Below are positions 10,139 to 19,947 of a stretch of 64,000 bases of DNA, piece by piece (within the stretch, counting starts at the first letter, position 1; every line of letters starts with the position of its first letter). Position numbers and translations under genes: made by a program. Source of the DNA: Leishmania mexicana MHOM/GT/2001/U1103 (Eukaryota; Euglenozoa; Kinetoplastea; Trypanosomatida; Trypanosomatidae); NCBI RefSeq assembly GCF_000234665.1, contig NC_018338.1:174501-238500 (forward strand), written 5' to 3'. A model generated the notes under the pieces. It saw only the letters and a list, made by a program, of their open reading frames with translations. It was not told where the DNA came from and did no database searches.

Positions 10139-13100
10139 ATGGCACTCCAGCAACTCTCCGCTCAAGGGGCACGTCGCACGCCGAAGCGGCAATGGCAGCC
10201 CGCGGTGCCTGCGTTGGTGATAATAGCCGTTACTGTTTTGGCTAGCTTCGTTAGCGGTGTCACAACAACACCCCCGCGCATTATGGGTGGGAAACCTGCT
10301 GTCCTGCTGGGGAAGGTAGTCGACTGCACCGGGCATGACACCATCCCGTTTTACACAGTCGAACAGCAGACGAACACTTTGGCGTTCCTGGCCGAGTTCC
10401 CATACACTATCGCCGCTCTCAGGAAGATGTGGGTGTGCCGCAACTTCTGCGACTGGCATGGCGTGCATTGCTCTGCGGAGGGTGTTGAGGTGCGCCTTGA
10501 TTCACGACGGCTTGTCGGCCGGCTACCAGAAGTGCCCACTGCCGTAGATGTCAAGCAGGTGATGATAACAAGCTTTGCTGTCGAGGGCGAAGGCGATGGC
10601 ATCAAGAGTCGGCTGCCAGAGAGCTGGAGGAAGCTTGAACAGCTCACGTCTCTGAAGATCAGTCTAGACACTAGCTCGCCTGCTTTGAAATCATTTGACG
10701 TCCAGAATATCGTCTACACTGTGAGAACCGTGACTGAGGCCGCCACTGGAACGAAACTGAGCAGGTGCTTCATTCCACGCAACGCGGAAAACGTGTCACT
10801 TCACAGCAGCAGCATGAGTGGAACGCTTCCACCCAACCTGCCCGTCTGCAATCCAAAGATGAAGTATCTTTACCTCCACAATAATACCGGCCTCACAGGG
10901 ACCATCCCGAAAGAATGGGGGAGTTGGACCAGTCTTCGAATTATCAATATTGAGCTCACAAACTTGTGCGGCTGCCCTCCACAGGAGTGGGCTACCTTCA
11001 ACCCCTCAGTCATAGTTATAGCCGAGGACAGAATAACCAACTCAGACCTCTGCAAAATCAGCTGCAAGGACAGCAGCAGCAGCAGCAGCTCTGAACTGGA
11101 GTGTGATGGCCCCATTCCGTTTTACACAGCAAGCCAGCAGGTGCACACGCGCAACTTCCTTGAGGCGTTCAAGTACACAATTAAAGACCTGCAGCCGCTG
11201 TGGACGTGCACGAACTTCTGTGTCTGGGAGTATGTGCACTGCACACCGGCGGGTGTGGCAGTGGAGATTACTGGCACAGAGTTTTTCGGTTCTGTTCCGG
11301 AGGTGCCCGCCGATGTGAACCCATCGGAGGTGGTGGTAACCACGCTTGATTTCAGTCATAGCGTGTGGCTGGAGGGCGAGTATCCCAATAGCTGGGCCTC
11401 GCTGACGTCTCTGCAGAAGGTGTCCTTTGCATACACTTCGATGTGGGGAACGCTGCCATCCCAGTGGGGTTCCATGTCCGTGCTGAAGTTCCTCGATTTC
11501 AGCTTCACGTGGACAGTCGGTAAGTTCCCCGAAAGTTGGAGCCGCTTAGCGAATTTGGAGGTGCTCAGATTAGTGCATCTCACAATTCCGGATCACTTGC
11601 CGGCCTCGTGGAGCAGCATGAAAGCATTGCGGGAGCTCGACCTCGACAGCACCAGCGTGTCAGGCACGCTACCAACCTCCTGGGGCGCCCTCAAGAACCT
11701 CGAGATTCTATCTATGCCCAACAACAACATACACGCGACTTTACCTGATAAATGGAGCTCGCTAACGCAGCTGCGAACCCTACACCTGCACCATAACCAG
11801 CTTGTCGGCTCTATCCCAGAGACCTACAACGCGATGGTTACCCTCACCCGTGTCAGCCTCGAAGTCAACCGACTCTGCGGCTGCCTCCCAAGTACATGGG
11901 CCGAGAGGAACGGTGTGTCCATGACCATCACCGCTCAGCCGGAGGTACTCGCTCCTGACTGCGCGACTGAGAACATCTGCGAGCCACAGACAGAAAGTAG
12001 TAGCAGCTCCGCCACCACCTCGTCTTCGTCGTCTGCGCCGTCCAGCAGCAGCTCCGCGCCGTCCTCGTCGTCCTCGTCGTCTGCGTCGTCCAGCAGCAGC
12101 TCTGCGCCGTCCTCGTCGTCTGCACCGTCCAGCAGCAGCTCTGCGCCGTCCTCGTCGTCTGCGCCGTCCAGCAGCAGCTCTGCGCCGTCCTCGTCGTCTG
12201 CACCGTCCAGCAGCAGCTCCGCGCCGTCCTCGTCGTCTGCGTCGTCCAGCAGCAGCTCCGCGTCGTCCGCGCCGTCCTCGTCGTCTGCGTCGTCCAGCAG
12301 CAGCTCCGCGCCGTCCTCGTCGTCCTCGTCGTCTGCGTCCTACAGCAGCAGCTCCGCGTCGTCCGCGCCGTCGAGCAGCAGCTCTGCGCCGTCCTCGTCG
12401 TCCTCGTCGTCTGCGCAATCCAGCAGCAGCTCCGCGCCGTCCTCGTCGTCCTCGTCGTCTGCGTCCTACAGCAGCAGCTCTGCGCCGTCCAGCAGCAGCT
12501 CCGCGTCGTCCGCGCCGTCCTCGTCGTCTGCGTCGTCCAGCAGCAGCTCCGCGCCGTCCTCGTCGTCCTCGTCGTCTGCGTCCTACAGCAGCAGCTCTGC
12601 GCCGTCCAGCAGCAGCTCCGCGTCGTCCGCGCCGTCCTCGTCGTCTGCGTCGTCCAGCAGCAGCTCCGCGCCGTCCTCGTCGTCCTCGTCGTCTGCGTCC
12701 TCCAGCAGCAGCTCTGCGCCGTCCTTGTCGTCTGCGTCGTCCAGCAGCAGCTCTGCGCCGTCCTCGTCGTCTGCACCGTCCAGCAGCAGCTCTGCGCCGT
12801 CCTCGTCGTCTGCACCGTCCAGCAGCAGCTCTGCGCCGTCCTCGTCGTCTGCGCCGTCCAGCAGCAGCTCTGCGCCGTCCTCGTCGTCTGCACCGTCCAG
12901 CAGCAGCTCTGCGCCGTCCTCGTCGTCCTCGTCGTCTGCGCAATCCAGCAGCAGCTCCGCGCCGTCCTCGTCGTCCTCGTCGTCTGCGTCCTACAGCAGC
13001 AGCTCCGCGCCGTCCTCGTCGTCCTCGTCGTCTGCGTCCTCCAGCAGCAGCTCTGCGTCCTCCAGCAGCAGCTCTGCGCCGTCCAGCAGCAGCTCCGCGC

Positions 13101-15001
13101 CGTCCTCGTCGTCCTCGTCGTCTGCGTCCTACAGCAGCAGCTCCGCGCCGTCCTCGTCGTCCTCGTCGTCCTCGTCGTCTGCGTCCTCCAGCAGCAGCTC
13201 TGCGCCGTCCTCGTCGTCTGCGCAATCCAGCAGCAGCTCCGCGCCGTCCTCGTCGTCCTCGTCGTCTGCGTCCTACAGCAGCAGCTCTGCGCCGTCCAGC
13301 AGCAGCTCCGCGTCGTCCGCGCCGTCCTCGTCGTCTGCGTCGTCCAGCAGCAGCTCCGCGCCGTCCTCGTCGTCTGCACCGTCCAGCAGCAGCTCTGCGC
13401 CGTCCTCGTCGTCCGCGCCGTCGAGCAGCAGCTCTGCGCCGTCCTCGTCGTCCGCGCCGTCCAGCAGCAGCTCTGCGCCGTCCTCGTCGTCTGCGTCGTC
13501 CAGCAGCAGCTCTGCGCCGTCCTCGTCGTCTGCGCCGTCCAGCAGCAGCTCCGCGCCGTCCTCGTCGTCCTCGTCGTCTGCGTCCTACAGCAGCAGCTCT
13601 GCGCCGTCCAGCAGCAGCTCCGCGTCGTCCGCGCCGTCCTCGTCGTCTGCGTCGTCCAGCAGCAGCTCCGCGCCGTCCTCGTCGTCTGCACCGTCCAGCA
13701 GCAGCTCTGCGCCGTCCTCGTCGTCCGCGCCGTCGAGCAGCAGCTCTGCGCCGTCCTCGTCGTCTGCGCCGTCCAGCAGCAGCTCCGCGCCGTCCTCGTC
13801 GTCTGCGCCGTCCAGCAGCAGCTCTGCGCCGTCCTCGTCGTCTGCGCCGTCCAGCAGCAGCTCCGCGCCGTCTTCTTCGTCCGCGCCGTCCAGCAGCAGC
13901 TCCGCGCCGTCCTCGTCGTCCTTGTCGTCTGCGCAATCCAGCAGCAGCTCCGCGCCGTCCTCGTCGTCTGCGTCGTCCAGCAGCAGCTCCGCGCCGTCCT
14001 CGTCGTCCTTGTCGTCTGCGCAATCCAGCAGCAGCTCCGCGCCGTCCTCGTCGTCTGCGTCGTCCAGCAGCAGCTCCGCGCCGTCCTCGTCGTCTGCGTC
14101 GTCCAGCAGCAGCTCTGCGCCGTCCTCGTCGTCTGCGTCCTCCAGCAGCAGCTCTGCGCCGTCCTCGTCGTCTGCGCCGTCCAGCAGCAGCTCCGCGCCG
14201 TCCTCGTCGTCTGCGCCGTCCAGCAGCAGCTCCGCGCCGTCCTCGTCGTCTGCGCCGTCCAGCAGCAGCTCTGCGCCGTCTTCGTCGTCTGCGCCGTCCA
14301 GCAGCAGCTCCGCGCCGTCTTCGTCGTCTGCGCCGTCCAGCAGCAGCTCTGCGCCGTCCTCGTCGTCTGCGCCGTCCAGCAGCAGCTCCGCGCCGTCCTC
14401 GTCGTCTGCGCCGTCCAGCAGCAGCTCTGCGCCGTCCTCGTCGTCCGCGCAATCCAGCAGCAGCTCCGCGCCGTCCTCGTCGTCCTCGGTGTCTGCACCG
14501 TCCAGCAGCAGCTCTGCGCCGTACTCGGCGTCCTCGTCGTCTTCGTCCTCGACGACGACCACTGTGGAACCAACTGGGAACCCCGTTCTGCCGTCGTTTT
14601 CGTCTGCCTCTTCGTTGCGGGATAGTTTTTATGATAATCTGTATCTGATGTGCCCGAATGTGGAAGAGGCCGGCGTTGATATTATTTCTATGTATAAGGA
14701 GGACATCTGCTGCAGCAAGTGGGATGGCAGCGAGTATAATACCACGTGCGGGGACATGATTGAGAACTATGCGAATGCCATTGTGACTTGTAGCGGTGCT
14801 CTCGGTAGCCGAGGTTACTTCTCATGCTGCACCAGTGTTGGGCCGGATGGTGTCGGACAGTTCCTGGGGACGCGCTGCCAGGGCACGTCTGTGGATGGTG
14901 TGAAAGGACCGTTAGCCCGTGCGGCGTTGTGGAATATCCGCTCGAGCGGCGGCGGTCTCTTGGTGACGCTTGCCGCCGTGATTGTGATTGGGGTAATGTA
15001 G
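10139..15001 (+). CDS. ppg1: Proteophosphoglycan, ppg1-like, GPI-anchor-type
   Basis: The product is 1620 residues from the first ATG after the candidate splice acceptor. The order is: a basic N-terminus with a hydrophobic signal or signal-anchor at residues 21-41; PSA-type LRR unit 1 at about 61-307, with cap WVCRNFCDWHGVHC; a short poly-Ser spacer at about 308-320; LRR unit 2 at about 321-620, with cap WTCTNFCVWEYVHC; a Ser/Ala/Pro mucin-like region at about 620-1474; and a Cys-rich domain at about 1475-1590. The C-terminus is RSSGGG followed by a hydrophobic stretch (LLVTLAAVIVIGVM) with no basic tail, which fits a GPI-addition signal. Leishmania ppg1 is a surface mucin-like protein bearing phosphoglycan on its serines, with roles in the sand fly and at the macrophage surface. 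Its repeat region is more varied than in the upstream PPG: it includes SASYSSSS, AQSSSSS and SSASSAPSS forms. Confidence 0.88.
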   Translation: MALQQLSAQGARRTPKRQWQPAVPALVIIAVTVLASFVSGVTTTPPRIMGGKPAVLLGKVVDCTGHDTIPFYTVEQQTNTLAFLAEFPYTIAALRKMWVCRNFCDWHGVHCSAEGVEVRLDSRRLVGRLPEVPTAVDVKQVMITSFAVEGEGDGIKSRLPESWRKLEQLTSLKISLDTSSPALKSFDVQNIVYTVRTVTEAATGTKLSRCFIPRNAENVSLHSSSMSGTLPPNLPVCNPKMKYLYLHNNTGLTGTIPKEWGSWTSLRIINIELTNLCGCPPQEWATFNPSVIVIAEDRITNSDLCKISCKDSSSSSSSELECDGPIPFYTASQQVHTRNFLEAFKYTIKDLQPLWTCTNFCVWEYVHCTPAGVAVEITGTEFFGSVPEVPADVNPSEVVVTTLDFSHSVWLEGEYPNSWASLTSLQKVSFAYTSMWGTLPSQWGSMSVLKFLDFSFTWTVGKFPESWSRLANLEVLRLVHLTIPDHLPASWSSMKALRELDLDSTSVSGTLPTSWGALKNLEILSMPNNNIHATLPDKWSSLTQLRTLHLHHNQLVGSIPETYNAMVTLTRVSLEVNRLCGCLPSTWAERNGVSMTITAQPEVLAPDCATENICEPQTESSSSSATTSSSSSAPSSSSSAPSSSSSSSASSSSSSAPSSSSAPSSSSSAPSSSSAPSSSSSAPSSSSAPSSSSSAPSSSSASSSSSSASSAPSSSSASSSSSSAPSSSSSSSASYSSSSASSAPSSSSSAPSSSSSSSAQSSSSSAPSSSSSSSASYSSSSAPSSSSSASSAPSSSSASSSSSSAPSSSSSSSASYSSSSAPSSSSSASSAPSSSSASSSSSSAPSSSSSSSASSSSSSAPSLSSASSSSSSAPSSSSAPSSSSSAPSSSSAPSSSSSAPSSSSAPSSSSSAPSSSSAPSSSSSAPSSSSSSSAQSSSSSAPSSSSSSSASYSSSSAPSSSSSSSASSSSSSASSSSSSAPSSSSSAPSSSSSSSASYSSSSAPSSSSSSSSSSASSSSSSAPSSSSAQSSSSSAPSSSSSSSASYSSSSAPSSSSSASSAPSSSSASSSSSSAPSSSSAPSSSSSAPSSSSAPSSSSSAPSSSSAPSSSSSAPSSSSASSSSSSAPSSSSAPSSSSSAPSSSSSSSASYSSSSAPSSSSSASSAPSSSSASSSSSSAPSSSSAPSSSSSAPSSSSAPSSSSSAPSSSSAPSSSSSAPSSSSAPSSSSSAPSSSSAPSSSSSAPSSSSAPSSSSSAPSSSSLSSAQSSSSSAPSSSSASSSSSSAPSSSSLSSAQSSSSSAPSSSSASSSSSSAPSSSSASSSSSSAPSSSSASSSSSSAPSSSSAPSSSSSAPSSSSAPSSSSSAPSSSSAPSSSSSAPSSSSAPSSSSSAPSSSSAPSSSSSAPSSSSAPSSSSSAPSSSSAPSSSSSAPSSSSAQSSSSSAPSSSSSVSAPSSSSSAPYSASSSSSSSTTTTVEPTGNPVLPSFSSASSLRDSFYDNLYLMCPNVEEAGVDIISMYKEDICCSKWDGSEYNTTCGDMIENYANAIVTCSGALGSRGYFSCCTSVGPDGVGQFLGTRCQGTSVDGVKGPLARAALWNIRSSGGGLLVTLAAVIVIGVM
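11995..14560 (+). repeat. Degenerate Ser/Ala/Pro-coding tandem repeats in the ppg1-like gene
   Basis: About 2.6 kb of 18-, 21-, 24- and 27-nt modules, combined in the same reading frame. They share the GCGCCGTCC-TCG-TCG and AGC-AGC-AGC modules of the upstream array, but add TCGTCCTCGTCG extensions, TCC-TAC (Tyr) and GCG-CAA (Gln) variants. All modules are multiples of 3 nt and keep the frame. The other strand is also free of stops over most of it, which is a by-product of the repeat. Confidence 0.95.
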
Positions 15002-18000
15002 ACGTGAGGCGTGCAGACGTGGTCTTTCGTTTTTTGCGCGGTTCGCACTAGGGAGAGCTGGTGCGCCCGTGTTCGGACGACATCGCTTTCGCATCGTTTT
15101 CGGCGCACAGCGAAGACAGCTGAAACGGCGAAGGGGCCGTGCTCTCTCGTTTCTGCGCGGCTCTCAGTGCTTTTCAAAGCCGACACTAGGGAGCGGCGGG
15201 GATCCTCATCACGGTGTTCCAGACTCGTCCCTCATGCTCCTGTGGGTGACGGCCCAGTTGTCGGGGGTTTCTGGCACTGTTTCTTTGGTTGCTTGTTCTT
15301 TTTCTTGTGCAACCCTGTCGTGTTTTTGTGCGTGTGTGCGTGTGTGTGTCTCCCTCGCTCGTTATCTGTATGTTGTACTTTTCCTCGGTGAAGCGCCCGG
15401 GGAGGCACGAGGGAATGCCTCATGAGGGGAGGAGGGCGAGGGAGGGAGGGGGCACAGGAGCGAACTGAAAAGGTGCGGAAAAAAGTCACTTGCTTCTGTC
15501 TTTCTTTCCACCCCCCCCCCAAATCCTGGCCCTCATGCCTTCCCCTCCCTCCCTCCCACACACACGCACACACGCACACACGGACGCCCATCCCTCTTTC
15601 TCCGTATAGACAATTTCTTCGTACTATTGTGTCCACGAAATGCACCAGCATGTAATACATGTTTTTTTCTTTTCTGTTGCGTCGTTTGGTTGGTTGCTTC
15701 TCCGTTGGCATCTTAAGGACTCCTCTTGGTGCTGCACGTGGTACGTCTGCTCTTGGCCCTTTTTTATTTGGCACGGCGTGTTTTCCGTGTTGCCCCCCTC
15801 CCTCCCTAACTTCTTCCCTCTTCCTCCTGAGGCAACGCTACCGCTACTCCGCCCCATACCTTTTCGCGTGTGGCGCCATGGAAGAGGGCCTGCGGTACGC
15901 CTCCACAGTATTTCATGCATAGGTTCAGGCGGACAGCGGTGAGGCAATGCAGGTGCGCAGAGTGCTTGCCTCCCCCCTCCTCCCCTCCCTTTGTTGATTC
16001 TACTTCACACAATACGCACACTGCTGTAGAGGGAGCGAGATAGAGAGACGACAATCAAAGCACGAGAGTGGGTCCCTAAGGCTGATGTCCGTCGTACAAC
16101 CTCGAAAACAACACGCAGTCGTCACCATCCATCATCCCTTCACTGAGCACACCTGCGCGGGCATTCACGTCTGTCTTTGTTGTTGTTCGCCTCGTTTTCC
16201 TCATCGATCACCCTTCAAGCATGCTCTGGATACTTGCTGTGCTGTCCAAGGAGAGGGGAGGGACAGCGGTGTGGCGCGTCGTATCGTGTGCACGCAGGCG
16301 CCGTTTGCAAGCGTAGTCGATAATCGGAAGCTCCGAAAAGAAACGAGCAGCAAAGTTAAAAAGAATCACAAGAAAACTCGGCAAGAGGGGAAGATGAAGC
16401 GGCGACAAACAGTTTCTCTTCTTCGTGCTCGTGTGAACGGCAGCGAAGGACGGGAAGTGTGACGCTCTGAGAGAGGAACGCAGAGACGCATAGCGAAGTG
16501 AGGAAAACGACCACGTGTGAGGCATTTTCTCGCTGTTCAAGTGCAGTGTTCTTCGTCACGTTTCGAATAATAGGTGGCGTTTAGCCAAGGTGCCTCTAGC
16601 TGCCGCGTTCTCTGCTCTCCACCATCACCACCTCCTTCAGAAGGGTCAGATATCCCTTGATATCGCGCGAATAAAGACGCGAAGCTCCAGAGGAGAGGGC
16701 AGTACCTGTTATACTTATTCTTTACTTTTTCTTTTTGTCGAGGTCTGACCGAATGGGTATGTGCGTGGGGATGTGGTGTGCACGCTTGCCTCTACCGGTT
16801 ACCAGTTTCCATCCCTCCGTACTGATGCAGCCCTCTTTTAACAATTTTGTTTTGTCGTGACCGATTTCTGGTCTTCCTTGTTCGTGTCTTTCCAACGTCT
16901 CAGAGAGTCGTCCGACTATCCAAGCCCTCTTGCACACAGACACTGCAAACACGTACACATTGTACGTGGAGGCGAGAGGGAAGAGGGAGGGTGGGAGTCC
17001 TCTCCCCTCCACTCCTCCTCCTCTCCCCCATTTGTCATTCTGTATTGTTTTCTCGTGTGCCCAAGCGATGATGCTAGCGAGAGTGCGAGTGTGTGCGTGC
17101 GTGCGGTGTGTCCCTCATGAAGCTACCCACCCACCAAACGCCTCTCTTATCCCGCCTTATTGTCATTCATCGCGCCCCCCTTTTTCACTCCGCGCCTCCT
17201 TCATTCTCCCCCCCCCCTCGTGCCTCTTCTGTTTCTTTTGTTGTTGTTGTCTTTTTCCTTTACGACGCGATCGGCTCTGCGTGGTCGTGCGCGCGCCTTT
17301 TGTAGCCTCGTCAGTACATATTGTTTCGTTTTTTTTTCTCGTGCTGTCCGAACAGGTGTATTCGTGAGTGTGCATGCGCATGTGCCCCCGGTATCCGCGC
17401 CCTCTGCTTTACCACTTTGTTTGCTTTTGCTTCTTCATCATTTTCTGTATGCGTGCGCTTGTGTCATCCTTCCATCCGCTTTCTTTCTTTGGCTTGTCTT
17501 CCCATCCCCTCCCCCATCCCCTCTCCCTTTTCGATTCTATATACGTGTGTTTGCATATATGTGTACGTGTATGTATGTATATACGTGCCCTTTTTTTCTT
17601 TTTCACATGCTCCCTTTTCCTCTTTTGTATTTTTGTTTTTGTTCTCCATAGCCGTTGAAGGGATAAACGAGTGTCCCAGTCGATGTGTGCGATGCGGTTT
17701 CTATTTTGCTTGCACGTCTCTCTCTCTCCGAATCATTTTCGTTTTTGGTTGTTGTCTACGTTTCTTTGCGCCTCCCCCTCCCCCCCCCCCATCGAAAGAA
17801 AAAGAAGAGCTCGTAGGCCACGCCGCAACACACACACACACACATCCCGTACTCGCTCTGCCTCCGCTGGAAGTATGCACATTGAAAAGGGCCTCACTAG
17901 AGAAGAAAATGGAAGACGTTTGCTCTCACCACACGTTGGCTGCTCTTGTAGGTCTCGTTGCTGCTTGCTCCGTGACAAGAAAAAAAAACGAGAGGACCCC

Positions 18001-19900
18001 AGGGTAATGATAAAACCTCGTGCGTACCTCTTTCTTGTTTCTATGTTGTTGTCGTCTGTGTATACGCCCCGCGATGTGGCAAGTCGGACGAGAAAAGTGA
18101 CCGCAAGTACCAAAAAGTAGGAGAAGCGGACAACTACAGTTGCAGTGCCAAGAAGAGAAGGCGGCGGCTGTCCCCGTCACCTCTGCGTGCGGCGCCCTTT
18201 TCTTTTTTGCTCCTCCCTCGCTCTTACTCCCAAGTCATCCCTCTTGTTCTTCTCCGGGACGCACGTGCATGTGTGCATGTGCGTGTACTTTTTGGGCGTG
18301 TGGGCGTATGTGTGTCCGCGACGTGCTTCACCCTGCTGCCAGTGTGACAACAGAGGGGCTTCGTCTAAGCGGTGCACGCGGACTTCCTCTCCATATGCTT
18401 TTTTTTCATTGTTAGGTTTGTCCCCTCCCCCCCCCCCCGCCTACCCACCTACCCGCCTCCACACACACACAGACACAGACACAGACACAGACAGACACCC
18501 TCTATCTTTAGTTTCCCCCTACTCCTTTGTGCGTGTGTGTTTTCATCTGTTGTGTATTGCCGGCGTTCGTGGCGACTTTCCTGGTCTGGTGTGCTTCCGC
18601 CTTCCCGCCTCGTTTTATGTCCCGCTCTTCTTATCGAATCGCTCAGCAGACGCTGGCGTCTGCACCAAAAGAAAAAGAGGATGAGAGGAGAGGAGGCCAT
18701 CGCTGCTGCTCGTGTGCGTCTGCGTGGGTGTGTGTGTGTGTGTGTGTGTGTAATGAGCCTAGTGCGATAGGAAGAGCTACCGCTCTGTTTGTACTTCCTC
18801 TTTCCATCTCCCCCGCTCCCCGTCCACTGTTGGGGCTCCTTGTGCAGTTTCCCGAACCGCTGTGCGTCCTCTGGCTGCTGTTGTTGCGTTCTTTTATCTG
18901 TTTATATGTGTGTGAGTGTGTGTTGCTCCTCTCGTTTTTTTTTTCACGTCCTGTCATCTTCGTGTTGTGTTGAAGGTGGTATTTTTCTGTGTCTTTCTTT
19001 TTCCTGTGGACTGTCTCCGTTCGGTGCTGCTTTCCCTCTGTGCTCATCTCCTCGCTTCTTCGTTTTCTCTGTCGTCCTCTCTCCATGTGTGTGTATATAT
19101 TGTGTGTGCGTGTGCCGCTCCTCCACTTTAAGCCAACGAGGGGTACCGTTGACGTGACTCTCCGAGCATATACAAGCGAAGGCATGACGACGAGTTGGTC
19201 ACGTGTCGCGCAGATGAAAGACACGCGAAAAAAAAAAAAGAAACACCCACACGCACACACACACGCACCCGCACACTCGCTGATGCGTTCGATGTCCCCT
19301 TGTCTCTCTTTGGCTCTCCTGTGGAAGGACATGAGAGAGAGGCAGGGGCGGAGGGGGGGGCAGGAGAACGCGTCTCGTAGGTGTGTGTGTGTGTGTGTCT
19401 GCGGTGACGCCGCAGGGATGTGCCTCATGTACCCCCTCCTCCCGCCATCTTTCTCTCGGCATGCCGCTGCCTTCGCCGCCGACGTGCAATCTGACCTGCG
19501 CACGTGTCGACGCGCAAAGACGCCCATCTCAACACACCTCTGTACTGTTCCTCGTCCTTTCGCGCACCTGCATACTACACAGGTGCAGGTTTCTTTGTTT
19601 TTTTTCCTAACTTCTCTGTCAAGGAAGATATCACCATCGCCTCCTCTTCCCTCGCTTCGAATACATAAGTATACACCCACACGCCACGTAGAGGTGTGCG
19701 GCTACGTGTACATGCATCCCTCCAAGCGCGCACACACACGTGCGAGCGGCTCCCGTACTCCAGCCAAATTGTCACCACATCTGCGCGTGATCTCCTTCGT
19801 TGCCTGAGAATCCCCTCCACTTGGTGGTGTACAGGTGTAACCGCGCACCGCCGCTTAACCGTCTCGTGGGCGTGCTGCCTCTCGCCCTTCCCCCTTACGA
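15002..19900. other. Long non-coding spacer, pyrimidine-rich, no gene recognised
   Basis: About 4.9 kb between the ppg1-like gene and the lipid kinase. It is dominated by C/T tracts on the + strand with (CA)n/(GT)n microsatellites (for example about 18720-18750, 19250-19270 and 19380-19400). No open frame shows domain-like composition, and the longest ones read as Cys/Phe/Ser/Leu/Pro (+ strand) or Arg/Lys/Glu/Gly/Thr-His (- strand) translations of simple sequence. I saw no tRNA, rRNA or snoRNA that I could support. It should contain the long 3'UTR of the PPG mRNA. Confidence 0.7.
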
Positions 19901-19901
19901 G
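19900..19901 (+). promoter_or_regulatory. Candidate spliced-leader acceptor AG for the PIP kinase gene
   Basis: The tract CTGCCTCTCGCCCTTCCCCC is followed after a few bases (TTACGAG) by an AG, 47 nt upstream of ATG 19948. Prediction only. Confidence 0.5.
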
Positions 19902-19947
19902 CTGGTGATTACTCGAGAAACCGCAACACGGCACACCGGTTCAGCAG

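Noticed and set aside
13585..14562. Antisense acidic frame (Asp/Glu/Ala/Leu repeats, 325 residues)
   Set aside because: The third antisense reading of the same repeat. All genes here are on the + strand and no start context or splice signal is present.
11780..14573. Very long antisense open frames (881 and 890 residues, Arg/Ala/Gly- and Thr/Cys/Trp-rich)
   Set aside because: They are read-through of the 3n-length PPG repeat on the other strand. The units contain no stop in those frames, so the openness carries no coding evidence.
17321..18007. Cys/Phe/Ser-rich 228-residue frame, suggestive of a membrane protein
   Set aside because: It translates a C/T and GT-rich spacer. The hydrophobicity is a product of T-rich codons, and neighbouring frames look alike.
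18643..19680. 345-residue antisense frame
   Set aside because: Composition follows (GT)n/(CA)n and purine-rich simple sequence, with no domain-like region, and its strand opposes every gene in the window.
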